Positions 8,330 through 16,478 of a stretch of 45,597 nt of DNA are shown piece by piece (position 1 is the first letter of the stretch; every line of letters begins with the position of its first letter). This stretch comes from Paraclostridium dentum. GTDB taxonomy: Bacteria; Bacillota; Clostridia; Peptostreptococcales; Peptostreptococcaceae. The notes below the pieces were generated by a model. The model worked only from the letters and a program-made list of their open reading frames with translations. It searched no databases and was not told the origin of the DNA. The stretch spans positions 1 to 45,597 of the forward strand of contig NZ_WIPK01000017.1 of assembly GCF_012922555.1 (NCBI RefSeq), in the 5' to 3' direction. The position numbers and the translations under genes were made by a program.

Positions 8330-9172
8330 TTGATAAAAATAGGTGATTTTAACAAATTAAAAATAGCTAGAAAAGCTGATTTCGGTTTTTTCCTAGACGC
8401 GCAAACAGGAAATACTTCAGATGATATTTTCATGCATAGAAAATTTACAAATTATGAGGCTTTAATTCCTGGTGATGAAGTAAATGTATTCGTATATAGA
8501 GATTCTAAAGATAAATTAGCTGCTACTTTAAACCCACCATTAGCTAAAGTTGGGGAAATAGGTTACTTTGAAGTTGTAGATGCTACTAAAATAGGTTACT
8601 TTATTAATATTGGACTTGAAAAAGATATTTTAGTTCCTTTTAGTTCAAAGCATTATGATCTAAAAAAAGGTGATAAATATTTATTTTATATATACTTAGA
8701 TAAAACTGAAAGAATAGCTGCTACTACTAGAATAGAAGGTTACTTATCTCCTGACTCTGAGTATAAAGTAGGAGATAATGTTACAGGTGTTGTTTATGGA
8801 TTCCAAACTAACGATAGTGCGATGGTTTGTGTTGACAATAAATTTGAAGGAGTTATACTTCATAACGAATACTTTACAAAACTTAACATCGGAGACAAAT
8901 TAAATTTAAATGTTATAAAAGTATACGAGGACGGTAAGCTAGGTCTTACTCCAAGACAAGGTAGAGAGCAAGAATTAAATGAGTTAGAAAGTAAAATCAT
9001 AAACCATCTAAATAATGCTTCTAGAGGGTTCATGTCTTTAAATGATAAATCTGATCCAGCTGATATCGCATCAGTATTTGGTTGTAGTAAGAAAAACTTC
9101 AAACGTACACTTGGAGTTCTTATGAAAAAAGGGTTAATATCTCAAGATGAAGAAGGAACTCGTCTAATATAA
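8330..9172 (+). CDS. cvfB: CvfB/YitL-family RNA-binding protein with S1 domains
   Basis: The 280-residue protein starts with the CvfB family signature LKIARKADFGFFLDA, followed by tandem S1-like domains to about residue 215 and a C-terminal winged-helix-like segment (ADIASVFGCSKKNFKRTLGVLMKKGLI). Staphylococcal CvfB binds RNA and affects virulence factor expression; the role here is inferred from family only. The TTG start at 8330 follows AAAGAGGTG by 7 nt. A TATAAT at 8281-8286 may be its promoter. It is divergent from the nag operon and ends in a shared terminator. Confidence 0.85.
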   Translation: MIKIGDFNKLKIARKADFGFFLDAQTGNTSDDIFMHRKFTNYEALIPGDEVNVFVYRDSKDKLAATLNPPLAKVGEIGYFEVVDATKIGYFINIGLEKDILVPFSSKHYDLKKGDKYLFYIYLDKTERIAATTRIEGYLSPDSEYKVGDNVTGVVYGFQTNDSAMVCVDNKFEGVILHNEYFTKLNIGDKLNLNVIKVYEDGKLGLTPRQGREQELNELESKIINHLNNASRGFMSLNDKSDPADIASVFGCSKKNFKRTLGVLMKKGLISQDEEGTRLI

Positions 9173-9203
9173 AAAAAGAGTATGGATACCCATACTCTTT
9201 TTT
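9171..9203. terminator. bidirectional terminator
   Basis: Stem GAGTATGG (9178-9185) and CCATACTC (9190-9197), loop ATAC, flanked by A-runs and T-runs, so it serves both cvfB and the convergent small gene at 9203-9580. Confidence 0.85.
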
Positions 9204-9580
9204 TATTTTTCCTTTGTATCTTTAATCTCACCAGTATATATATCGATTTTGTGAGTTCCCATATCTTGTTCGTGATAATGAACCTCTCCTTCATCGTCTT
9301 TTTCTTCTATAGATACGTTAACTTTAACTTCATAGTTATTACCCACTTGCTTTATATCTTCTTCCGTATTAGACACCCCATCTCCATATGTAGCCTTCAA
9401 TACCTTTAGTGCATTTTCTTTTGAGATTGGTTCTATCTTATTTTTATCTTTATTTTCAGATACTTCAATTTGACCTTCCTTTGAATTTAAAGGATTTTTT
9501 CTATTTTTAAAAACAACTGAAACTAGCACACCAACTATTAATATGCTGATTATTCCTATTATAATATTTTTTTTACTCAT
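9203..9580 (-). CDS. small membrane-anchored protein, PepSY-like
   Basis: This 125-residue protein has one N-terminal membrane segment (about residues 4-23), a charged linker, and a short C-terminal domain. The pattern ENALKVLKATYGDG followed by YEVKVNVSIEE and ending in HKIDIYTGEI recalls PepSY or YpeB-type repeats, where a small helix is followed by a strand ending with the Y-TG signature. It is probably exposed outside the cell. It stands alone between convergent cvfB and the GH4 gene. Function is unknown. Confidence 0.65.
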   Translation of the reverse strand: MSKKNIIIGIISILIVGVLVSVVFKNRKNPLNSKEGQIEVSENKDKNKIEPISKENALKVLKATYGDGVSNTEEDIKQVGNNYEVKVNVSIEEKDDEGEVHYHEQDMGTHKIDIYTGEIKDTKEK

Positions 9581-9651
9581 ATAAATTCTCCATACTATAT
9601 TTTTATATAATTTAACTTTTTATTAAAATATAGTATACCATATATTTTAAA

Positions 9652-9685
9652 TATAAAAAAAGGGCACTATTTAGTACCCTTTTTA
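9652..9685 (-). terminator. intrinsic terminator after the GH4 gene
   Basis: The stem AGGGCACTA (9661-9669) and TAGTACCCT (9672-9680), with one C-A mismatch, has a T-run on the minus strand. Confidence 0.75.
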
Positions 9686-9706
9686 TCCTATCCCCCCGAA
9701 ACAGTT

Positions 9707-11017
9707 CTACTTATTAAATTGTGGTAAATAATCTTTGTGAGCTTCTATCATTTCATCTAATATAATTTTAGCTAAATCATCAGAAGGTATTAATGGATTT
9801 ATACATAGTGCTAGATATGCTGCATTGTAATCTCCATATACAGCAGCTTTTGCTGCCAACATTTCAAATGATTTTATTTGGCTTACTAATCCATCTACAG
9901 CATCTGGTAAATATCCTATAGATAATGGTTTAGGCCCATTTTTTGTTATAACACTACTTACCTCAACAGCTTGATTGTCTTTAAAGTTTCTTATAGCCCC
10001 ATTATTAATTGTATTAACTACTTGAATATCTCTTTTATCATTATATATAGAACTTATTAAATTACACGCTGCATCACTATAATAAGCTCCTCCTCTTTTT
10101 TCTAATTGAGGTGGTTTTATATCTAGATTTTCATCTTTATATAATTCAAATAATTGATCTTCTAGCTCTTTAACAACCTGCCCTCTAGCTTTCCCTTTGG
10201 CGAATTCACTTAATTCTTCTTCTAGCATTTCTTTAGTTTTGTAATAGTATCTATGGTATGGGCAAGGAACTAATCCTAAGTTTTTAACGAAATCTGCATT
10301 AAACTCTATAGCTTTTATATTTTGCATTGTTAATTTTGAGTGTACAAATTTATCTATAGCTTCATCTGTAACATCCTCTCCATCTAAAGATACATTAAGC
10401 CCATAAACCATATGGTTAAGTCCAGCAAAATCCATTTGAATTCTTTCATTTTCAACTTCAAATAGCTTAGCTATTCCATTTCTCATTCCTATAGGAACAT
10501 TACATAATCCTATATAGTTTTTAAAGTCAGTATATCTAAATACAGCTTCTGTTATTACACCTGTAGGATTTGTAAAGTTTATTATCCATGCGTTAGGACA
10601 TAATTCTTCAACATCTTTTATTATATCAAGAACAACAGGTACAGTTCTTAATGCTTTAAAAAGTCCTCCTGCCCCATTAGTCTCTTGACCTATTACTCCA
10701 TGTGATAAAGGTATACTTTCATCTTTTATTCTAGCCTCTAATAATCCTACCCTTAATTGTGTAGTAACAAAATCTGCACCCTTTAATGCTTCTCTTCTAT
10801 CTAAAGTTAGGTGTATTTCCATATCTATTCCAGCTTTTTTAACCATTCTTTTAGCTAGATTTCCAACTATTTCTAACTTATGCTTCCCCTCTTCTATATC
10901 AACCAGCCACAATTCTTTTACTGGCAACTCTTTGCATCTTTTTATAAACCCTTCTACAAGTTCCGGAGTATAACTTGATCCTCCACCTATAGTTACTATC
11001 TTTAGTCCTTTTTTCAT
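9707..11017 (-). CDS. 6-phospho-beta-glucosidase, GH4 family
   Basis: This cytosolic NAD- and metal-dependent glycosidase hydrolyses phosphorylated beta-glucosides imported by a PTS, such as cellobiose 6-phosphate. The N-terminal Rossmann motif IVTIGGGSSYTPELV binds NAD. The metal ligands are the Cys in GLCNVPIGM and the His in GLNHMVYG, as in CelF/LicH. It is about 436 residues, normal for the family. The ATG at 11017 is preferred over ATG 11023 because AGGAG would be only 2 nt from the latter. It follows the PTS IIC gene by about 24 bp and must act on what that transporter imports. Confidence 0.9.
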   Translation of the reverse strand: MKKGLKIVTIGGGSSYTPELVEGFIKRCKELPVKELWLVDIEEGKHKLEIVGNLAKRMVKKAGIDMEIHLTLDRREALKGADFVTTQLRVGLLEARIKDESIPLSHGVIGQETNGAGGLFKALRTVPVVLDIIKDVEELCPNAWIINFTNPTGVITEAVFRYTDFKNYIGLCNVPIGMRNGIAKLFEVENERIQMDFAGLNHMVYGLNVSLDGEDVTDEAIDKFVHSKLTMQNIKAIEFNADFVKNLGLVPCPYHRYYYKTKEMLEEELSEFAKGKARGQVVKELEDQLFELYKDENLDIKPPQLEKRGGAYYSDAACNLISSIYNDKRDIQVVNTINNGAIRNFKDNQAVEVSSVITKNGPKPLSIGYLPDAVDGLVSQIKSFEMLAAKAAVYGDYNAAYLALCINPLIPSDDLAKIILDEMIEAHKDYLPQFNK

Positions 11018-11040
11018 AGTCATATCTCCTATCGTTATTT

Positions 11041-12396
11041 CTAAAATTCTAAATCGTCAAAACTGAAATCGTCATCATTTCCTTGATCTGTAGCTAAAGT
11101 AGCTTTTCTTTTGTCTATTTTCTCTGCTGCTATTACAAATGGTATATATATAACTATTGATATCAATAGATTAACTGCTGCTAACGCTGCTCCAGTCCAG
11201 TGACCAGTTGCTAAAAATCCTCCTAATATAGGTGGTGTTACCCAAGGTATTTTAGCTGCAATTACAGGCATTACCAATCCCATATCTATTGCCAAATATG
11301 CAACTGCTGAGCATACAACAGGAGCTAAAACGAAAGGTATCATATATATTGGATTTAATACTATTGGTAATCCAAATATTACAGGTTCACTTATATTGAA
11401 TACCGACGGCGCTAATCCTAAAGCTATCATGTCCTTACGTCTTCTTCCAGCTATTATTAAAGCTATTATTAATCCAAGAATCATACCTGATCCACCTAAG
11501 TATACAAATGCATCAAGGAATGCTCCTGCTAAAGTATGGAATCCTTCAGTAGCTCCTGCTTGAGCTAATGCTGCATTTTCTGCTCCTAAATCCATCAATA
11601 ATGTTTCTGTTATAGGCATCGCTATATTTGCCCCATGAAGACCTATAGTCCATAATGCATGTATAAAGAAAGTAATTAACATAGTTGAACCTAATGAGTC
11701 TGCTGCTCCTTTTAACGGTGCTGCTAGATAAGTATTTAATAAATCATTTAAGAATAATCCGCCTGATAATGATTTAATTAATAATCCAATTGCTCCAAAT
11801 ATAGCTATAGTTAACATGCCTGGTATTAACTTAGCAAAAGATCTTGCTACTGCCGGTGGTACTCCATCTGGCATTTTTATATTTATTTTCTTAATCCTAG
11901 ATAACTTAACAAATATTTCAGTTGCTAGTAATCCTATTACTATCGCTGTAAATAATGCAGAGTTTGAAATATATCCACTTGGGACAAATCCCCATCCGCT
12001 AACTTTATCTCCTGCTTCAGTAACTATGTTAGCTACTTGAGGTGACATTACAAAGAATATACTAAGAGCTATAAGTCCTGCTTGTAAACCATCTTCATCA
12101 TATGATTTTGCAAGATTATAAGCTACTCCTACAACTAAGAATAAAGCCATAGTTGCAATTGATCCCCACCATAAATCTCCACCTAATGTAGTCCAAGTCT
12201 CTCCAAAAGTATTTTTCATAAAATTTTGATAAGCTGGTATAGGTAAATTATTTACTAGCGTTGCTAATGCTCCTATCATAGTTATTGGTATCATTGCTAC
12301 GAATCCATCTCTTACAGCTACTAAATGCCTTTGTGCTCCTAGCTTTCCAGCTACTGGGATAATATACTTATCCATAAACTTCATTATCGCTCCCAT
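11041..12396 (-). CDS. celB: PTS system cellobiose/lactose-family IIC component
   Basis: This 451-residue membrane protein is the sugar-translocating EIIC of the lactose/N,N'-diacetylchitobiose/cellobiose family. About ten hydrophobic segments and motifs such as FNISEPVIFGLPIVLNPI mark the family. No IIA or IIB gene is in this operon, so those subunits must come from elsewhere. The protein ends in the acidic aromatic tail DDDFSFDDLEF, shared with the second IIC at 41164-42507. The ATG at 12396 follows GGGAGG by 6 nt. Likely substrate is a beta-glucoside, given the GH4 partner. Confidence 0.88.
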   Translation of the reverse strand: MGAIMKFMDKYIIPVAGKLGAQRHLVAVRDGFVAMIPITMIGALATLVNNLPIPAYQNFMKNTFGETWTTLGGDLWWGSIATMALFLVVGVAYNLAKSYDEDGLQAGLIALSIFFVMSPQVANIVTEAGDKVSGWGFVPSGYISNSALFTAIVIGLLATEIFVKLSRIKKINIKMPDGVPPAVARSFAKLIPGMLTIAIFGAIGLLIKSLSGGLFLNDLLNTYLAAPLKGAADSLGSTMLITFFIHALWTIGLHGANIAMPITETLLMDLGAENAALAQAGATEGFHTLAGAFLDAFVYLGGSGMILGLIIALIIAGRRRKDMIALGLAPSVFNISEPVIFGLPIVLNPIYMIPFVLAPVVCSAVAYLAIDMGLVMPVIAAKIPWVTPPILGGFLATGHWTGAALAAVNLLISIVIYIPFVIAAEKIDKRKATLATDQGNDDDFSFDDLEF

Positions 12397-12418
12397 AATA
12401 ATCCTCCCTTTAATTTTT

Positions 12419-12432
12419 AGAAATCGTTTTCT
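12419..12432. promoter_or_regulatory. candidate cre site for CcpA
   Basis: AGAAATCGTTTTCT matches the catabolite-responsive element pattern (G-AA--CG-TT--C) and is nearly palindromic. It lies between the celB promoter and its ribosome-binding site, where CcpA would act as a roadblock. Binding is inferred. Confidence 0.5.
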
Positions 12433-12539
12433 TAAAACTCACATTAATCCTTATTAGCTAAATAAAAATGTTTATAAATACATAGTTTATATAAACTTAT
12501 GATTCATAAAGTTTATATATTCTTTTTATTGTTATATAT

Positions 12540-12568
12540 ATTATATTTTAAATGTATATACATTTCAA
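12540..12568 (-). promoter_or_regulatory. celB promoter with operator in the spacer
   Basis: On the minus strand TTGAAA (12563-12568), 17 bp, TATAAT (12540-12545). The perfect 16-bp palindrome AAATGTATATACATTT (12550-12565) fills most of the spacer and reaches into the -35, so a bound GntR-family repressor would exclude RNA polymerase. Confidence 0.7.
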
Positions 12569-12629
12569 GTCTTTTGTAAAAAACATTTTCCCTTTTTAAT
12601 TTTTTCACTTTATTAAAATTCCCTCAATC

Positions 12630-12661
12630 AAAAAAAACTGCATCTGACTATTCAGATACAG
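12630..12661 (-). terminator. intrinsic terminator overlapping the end of gntR
   Basis: CTGCATCTGA (12638-12647) pairs with TCAGATACAG (12652-12661) apart from one C-A mismatch, followed on the minus strand by eight T residues. The hairpin begins inside the last codons of the GntR gene. Confidence 0.8.
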
Positions 12662-13352
12662 CGCTTAAAGTTAGTGTATACCCATAATGATACGTATGTG
12701 AGTATTCAAAAACATCACTATTGTGTAATTTACAAACCTGACTTATATATAGTAAAGCTTCTGGTTTTGTTAAGTCTAGTAAATTAGCTAACTCATCATT
12801 TGCTAAAACTGAACTTACTTCTCGTTCAGATATAGCTATCTTATATCCACAAACTTCTTCAACATAGTTATATAAAGACCCTTCACAATGAGATTTTTTT
12901 AAATTTGGAAATAATTTTACAGGCATATACGTCTCCATATATGATATTTTCTTATCATTAGCTAAACGTATTCTTTTAATTTCCCATACATTTTCTTTTT
13001 CAGTAAGATTTAATTTATTCATAAGCTCTTCATCAGCTTCAATAACATTAAGCTCCTCCAATATATTGGAAACTTTGTACCCCTTATTTTCCATCTCTTC
13101 TGTGAAACCGCTTACCGCAGATATATTATCATATACTTTATTTGCTAAAACAATACTCCCTACGCCTCTTTGCCTAGTTATATATCCATCTTTAACTAAA
13201 TTATTTAATGCTGATCTTACAGTCATTCTAGTTACATTAAATTCTTCACTTAATTGTTTTTCAGAAGGTATTAATTCTCCTTGCTTTAAAGTCTTTGACT
13301 GTATTAAATTTTTAATGTGACTTTCTATTTGTTTATAAATAGGTTCATTCAT
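12648..13352 (-). CDS. GntR/HutC-family transcriptional regulator of the beta-glucoside operon
   Basis: The 234-residue protein has an N-terminal winged helix (EPIYKQIESHIKNLIQ, PSEKQLSEEFNVTRMTVRSAL) and a UTRA ligand-binding domain from about residue 85. It lies directly upstream of celB on the same strand but is separated by a terminator, so celB has its own promoter. The palindrome AAATGTATATACATTT in the celB promoter is its likely target; related half-sites (AAATGTATA) also occur upstream of this gene around 13380-13425, suggesting autoregulation. The ligand is probably a phosphorylated sugar. Confidence 0.85.
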   Translation of the reverse strand: MNEPIYKQIESHIKNLIQSKTLKQGELIPSEKQLSEEFNVTRMTVRSALNNLVKDGYITRQRGVGSIVLANKVYDNISAVSGFTEEMENKGYKVSNILEELNVIEADEELMNKLNLTEKENVWEIKRIRLANDKKISYMETYMPVKLFPNLKKSHCEGSLYNYVEEVCGYKIAISEREVSSVLANDELANLLDLTKPEALLYISQVCKLHNSDVFEYSHTYHYGYTLTLSAVSE

Positions 13353-13463
13353 ATTTATTTCCCCTTTTGTAGTTAAATTGTATATATATTTACTTTTAAT
13401 ATTTATACATTTAATTATAGACTATATTAAATTTTTTTTCCATCTCTACATATATTTAATTAT

Positions 13464-13507
13464 AAAAGGATGAATACATAAGCTTTCACTTATACATCCA
13501 TCCTTTT
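13464..13507 (-). terminator. intrinsic terminator after malic enzyme
   Basis: AAAAGGATG (13464-13472) pairs with CATCCTTTT (13499-13507), with a second inner stem ATAAG/CTTAT. The tail on the minus strand is AT-rich rather than a pure T-run. Confidence 0.65.
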
Positions 13508-13533
13508 GTCTCATCTATTTTGATATAATAATT

Positions 13534-14712
13534 TTATATTCTAGCTACACCAGTTTTTATAGCCGCTTCTTTTATAGCTTCTGCTACATTTTTAGCTACA
13601 TCTCTATCAAAAGATTTAGGTAATATATTATCAGGGTTTAAGTCTTCTATTTTTATAGAATTTGCAATTGCATTAGCTGCTGCTATTTTCATTTCTTCAT
13701 TTATTTCAGTAGCCCTTACATCTAATGCACCTCTAAATATACCTGGGAATGCAAGTACATTATTTACTTGATTTGGAAAATCACTTCTTCCTGTTCCAAC
13801 TATGTAAGCTCCACCCGCTTTTGCTTGGTCCGGCATTATCTCTGGAGTTGGATTTGCCATTGCTAATATTATAGATTTCTCATTCATAGTGGCTACCATT
13901 TCTTTTGTTACACAGTTAGGTCCTGAAACTCCTATAAATACATCTTTATTTTTTATTACATCAGCTAATAATCCTTTTTCGTTATGGATATTAGTAACCT
14001 TTAACATTTCTTCTTGAGCCCAGTTTAAATCATCCATACCTTCTTCTAAAGCTCCATTTAATCCACATAACACAATATTTTTGACTCCCATGCTGATTAA
14101 CATTTTAGCTATTGCTAATCCAGCTGCTCCAGGTCCATTTATAACAATTTCTAGATCTTCTATTTTTTTATTTATTAATTTTAATGAGTTTATTATAGCC
14201 GCAGATAAAACTATAGCTGTTCCATGTTGATCATCATGAAAAACTGGTATGTTTAACTCTTTTTTTAATTTTTCTTCTATTTCAAAACATCTTGGAGCAC
14301 TTATATCTTCTAAGTTAATTCCTCCAAATACAGGTTCCATTAATTTTACAGTATTTACTATTTCCTCTACATCGTTCGTCTTTAAACATATTGGAAATGC
14401 ATCTACATTTGCGAATTCCTTAAATAGTATTGCTTTTCCTTCCATTACTGGTATTGATGCACTAGCTCCTATATTACCTAAACCTAATACAGCACTTCCA
14501 TCACTAACTACACCAACCATATTTCCTTTTGATGTATATTTATATGCTAAATCTTCATCTTTAGATATTTCCACACACGGAGCTGCAACTCCTGGAGTAT
14601 ATGCAATAGATAAATCATCTTTATCTTCAACTTTAACCTTACTACAAACAGTTATTTTTCCTTTATTCTTTTCATGCATTTCTAATGCTAACTCTGAGTA
14701 ATTTTTAGTCAT
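13534..14712 (-). CDS. NAD(P)-dependent malic enzyme (decarboxylating malate dehydrogenase)
   Basis: This 392-residue enzyme of the short bacterial type oxidatively decarboxylates malate to pyruvate and CO2. Motifs include AYTPGVAAPC with the catalytic tyrosine, GVVSDGSAVLGLGNIG, the metal-site segment GINLEDISAPRCFEIE, FHDDQHGTAIV and the dinucleotide loop GPGAAGLAIAKM. It is the last gene after fumarase alpha and beta, so the operon could run fumarate to malate to pyruvate, or feed malate imported by the divergent AEC carrier into pyruvate. Confidence 0.93.
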   Translation of the reverse strand: MTKNYSELALEMHEKNKGKITVCSKVKVEDKDDLSIAYTPGVAAPCVEISKDEDLAYKYTSKGNMVGVVSDGSAVLGLGNIGASASIPVMEGKAILFKEFANVDAFPICLKTNDVEEIVNTVKLMEPVFGGINLEDISAPRCFEIEEKLKKELNIPVFHDDQHGTAIVLSAAIINSLKLINKKIEDLEIVINGPGAAGLAIAKMLISMGVKNIVLCGLNGALEEGMDDLNWAQEEMLKVTNIHNEKGLLADVIKNKDVFIGVSGPNCVTKEMVATMNEKSIILAMANPTPEIMPDQAKAGGAYIVGTGRSDFPNQVNNVLAFPGIFRGALDVRATEINEEMKIAAANAIANSIKIEDLNPDNILPKSFDRDVAKNVAEAIKEAAIKTGVARI

Positions 14713-14743
14713 AACCTAACCTCTTTCATATTTTGATTTATAG

Positions 14744-15274
14744 TTATTTATTCATTTCATAAATGTTATTGCCATAACAATCGATTGCAACTACTGCAAA
14801 TAAGTCCTCAACCTCTAATCTTCTTACAGCTTCTGCTCCTAAATCATCATAAGCTATAACTTCAGCCTTTTTAATAGAGTTTGATATATATGCACCTGCG
14901 CCACCTATAGCAGCTAAATATGCACATACATTTTTTTTCATCGAATCGATAACTACATCGTTTCTCTTTCCTTTACCTATCATTAACTTTAATCCTCTAT
15001 CTAATAAAGGAGCTGTTAAGTCATCCATTCTATAACTTGTCGTAGGTCCAGCAGCACCTATTACTTCTCCATCTTTATGGGGTGTTGGTCCTACATAATA
15101 TATAGCTTGCCCTTCTACGTTAAAAGGCAATTTTTCACCGTCTTTTATAGAATTAACCATTCTTTGATGAGCTGCGTCTCTAGCTGTATAAATTACACCA
15201 TTTATACTTACCATTTCTCCACACTTTAGCTCTTTTATTGTTTCATTATCTATGGGAAGAGTTATTTTTTTCAT
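14744..15274 (-). CDS. fumB: class I fumarate hydratase, beta subunit
   Basis: This 176-residue protein is the C-terminal (beta) half of two-subunit class I fumarases and tartrate dehydratases. It has ARDAAHQRM and the segment YYVGPTPHKDGEVIGAAGPTTSYRMD that forms the substrate pocket, with GKGKR near the middle. It begins 12 bp after the alpha subunit. A GGGGGAT-type ribosome site precedes ATG 15274. Fumarase is favoured over L(+)-tartrate dehydratase because malic enzyme follows, but sequence alone does not exclude the latter. Confidence 0.88.
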   Translation of the reverse strand: MKKITLPIDNETIKELKCGEMVSINGVIYTARDAAHQRMVNSIKDGEKLPFNVEGQAIYYVGPTPHKDGEVIGAAGPTTSYRMDDLTAPLLDRGLKLMIGKGKRNDVVIDSMKKNVCAYLAAIGGAGAYISNSIKKAEVIAYDDLGAEAVRRLEVEDLFAVVAIDCYGNNIYEMNK

Positions 15275-15286
15275 ATTTATCCCCCT

Positions 15287-16126
15287 TTATATTATAGCCT
15301 TTTTATGTCTTGCCGCATGACAGTTTATATTTACTACTACAGGAAGCCCAGCTATATGAGTTGGAAATGTCTCTATGTTAACTGCAAGCGCAGTTGTATT
15401 TCCACCTAATCCTTGAGGCCCTATTCCTAAGTTATTTATTTCTTTTAATATTTGTACTTCTAAATTTTTTATATTTTCATCTTTATTATGTTCTCCTATA
15501 TCCCTTAATAAAGATTTTTTTGCTATCTGTGCACATTTTTCAATAGTTCCTCCAATTCCAACACCAACAACTATAGGTGGACATGGATTTGGACCAGCTT
15601 CTTTAACTGTATCTATAATAAAGTTTTGTATTCCTTTTATACCATCAGATGGCTTTAACATTTTCATCTTGCTCATATTTTCACTACCAAATCCCTTTGG
15701 TGCAAACTCTATAGTTATTTTATCACCCTCAACTATATCGTAATGAATTATTGCAGGTGTATTATCTTGTGTATTTTTTCTATCTATTGGAGTTACAACT
15801 GATTTTCTTAAAAAGCCATCTTCATAACCTTGCTTTACACCTTCATTTATTGCATCGCTTATATTTTTACCTTCTACGTGTACATCTTGACCGATACTTA
15901 CAAAAAATACAGCCATTCCAGTATCTTGACATATAGGCATTTGTTTTTCTTTTGCAATTTCACAATTTTTTATTAATATATTTAATATATTTTTTCCTAG
16001 TTCGCTATTTTCTTTTTCTTTGTTTTCTTTTAAAGATTCTACAACATCTTCTCCTAGGTATATATTTGCTTTTATACACATATCTCTTACAATCTCTGTA
16101 ATTTGTGATGACTTTATAATTCTCAC
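15287..16126 (-). CDS. fumA: class I fumarate hydratase, alpha subunit
   Basis: This is the iron-sulfur (4Fe-4S) subunit of oxygen-sensitive fumarase. The cluster cysteines are likely in PICQDTGMAVFF, in GPNPCPPIVVGVGIGG and near NCHAARH. An in-frame TTG at 16147 exists, but the sequence GGGGGATAAGTTC before GTG at 16126 looks like the ribosome-binding site, and RIIKSSQITEIV is the usual N-terminus; 279 residues result. The 5' region is complementary to the RNA encoded at 16244-16376 at the Shine-Dalgarno (16132-16142) and at codons 12-16 (16080-16092), which suggests post-transcriptional control. A weak promoter TTGTTA-17-TAAAGT may lie at 16172-16200. Confidence 0.88.
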   Translation of the reverse strand: MRIIKSSQITEIVRDMCIKANIYLGEDVVESLKENKEKENSELGKNILNILIKNCEIAKEKQMPICQDTGMAVFFVSIGQDVHVEGKNISDAINEGVKQGYEDGFLRKSVVTPIDRKNTQDNTPAIIHYDIVEGDKITIEFAPKGFGSENMSKMKMLKPSDGIKGIQNFIIDTVKEAGPNPCPPIVVGVGIGGTIEKCAQIAKKSLLRDIGEHNKDENIKNLEVQILKEINNLGIGPQGLGGNTTALAVNIETFPTHIAGLPVVVNINCHAARHKKAII

Positions 16127-16243
16127 GAACTTATCCCCCATTTTCAAGTTTAATATTCGACTATATATAAAACTTTATCATTTTTTAATTATTTTAACAA
16201 TAACAAAATTCGTTTAATCCTTTCTTTACATTATATTTTATTC

Positions 16244-16376
16244 AAAAAAAAACAAAAGCACATACTGTCCGAAAGTATATGCTTTAATGGGGGATATATG
16301 AGTTTTATGGTTGTAAGAGATATCTTAAAGTTTTGGGGGAGATTAATTATCTCTTATATTTTAATTATTTACCATT
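16244..16376 (-). ncRNA. candidate small RNA or regulatory leader upstream of fumA
   Basis: A minus-strand transcript from the promoter at 16383-16412 would be about 130 nt. Its first hairpin has stem UAAGAGAUA/UAUCUCUUA with an exposed loop containing CUCCCCC (16335-16340). A single-stranded region with UAUCCCCCAUU (16286-16296) follows. The 3' end is a 12-bp hairpin (16255-16285) followed by TTTTG and eight or more T residues. The terminator stem contains a U-G pair on the minus-strand RNA that would be an A-C mismatch on the other strand, so the minus strand is the functional one. No gene lies upstream for this terminator to serve. The C-rich motifs recall RsaE/FsrA-type RNAs in concept only; I do not recognise the family. 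Confidence 0.5.
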
Positions 16377-16382
16377 TTTTGA

Positions 16383-16412
16383 ATTATATACATTTTATTT
16401 AAATATTTTCAA
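16383..16412 (-). promoter_or_regulatory. promoter of the candidate RNA upstream of fumA
   Basis: On the minus strand TTGAAA (16407-16412), an 18-bp spacer and TATAAT (16383-16388). Predicted start near 16376. Confidence 0.55.
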
Positions 16413-16478
16413 TTTATTTTTAATAACTTTATTCATTCTCGCATTATCCTCTATATAATAATTATAGGGGGTGATATA

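Noticed and set aside
8251-8433. Minus-strand open frame overlapping the start of cvfB
   Set aside because: It overlaps the cvfB coding start and ribosome-binding site, and its composition is that of a shadow frame.
16298-16402. Short plus-strand open frame of 34 codons (starts MSFMVVRDIL) with GGGGG 5 nt upstream of ATG
   Set aside because: It lies entirely antisense to the candidate RNA at 16244-16376 and part of its promoter. The promoter, U-G paired terminator stem and T-run all favour the minus strand, and no plus-strand promoter or terminator fits it. A small hydrophobic peptide is not excluded.
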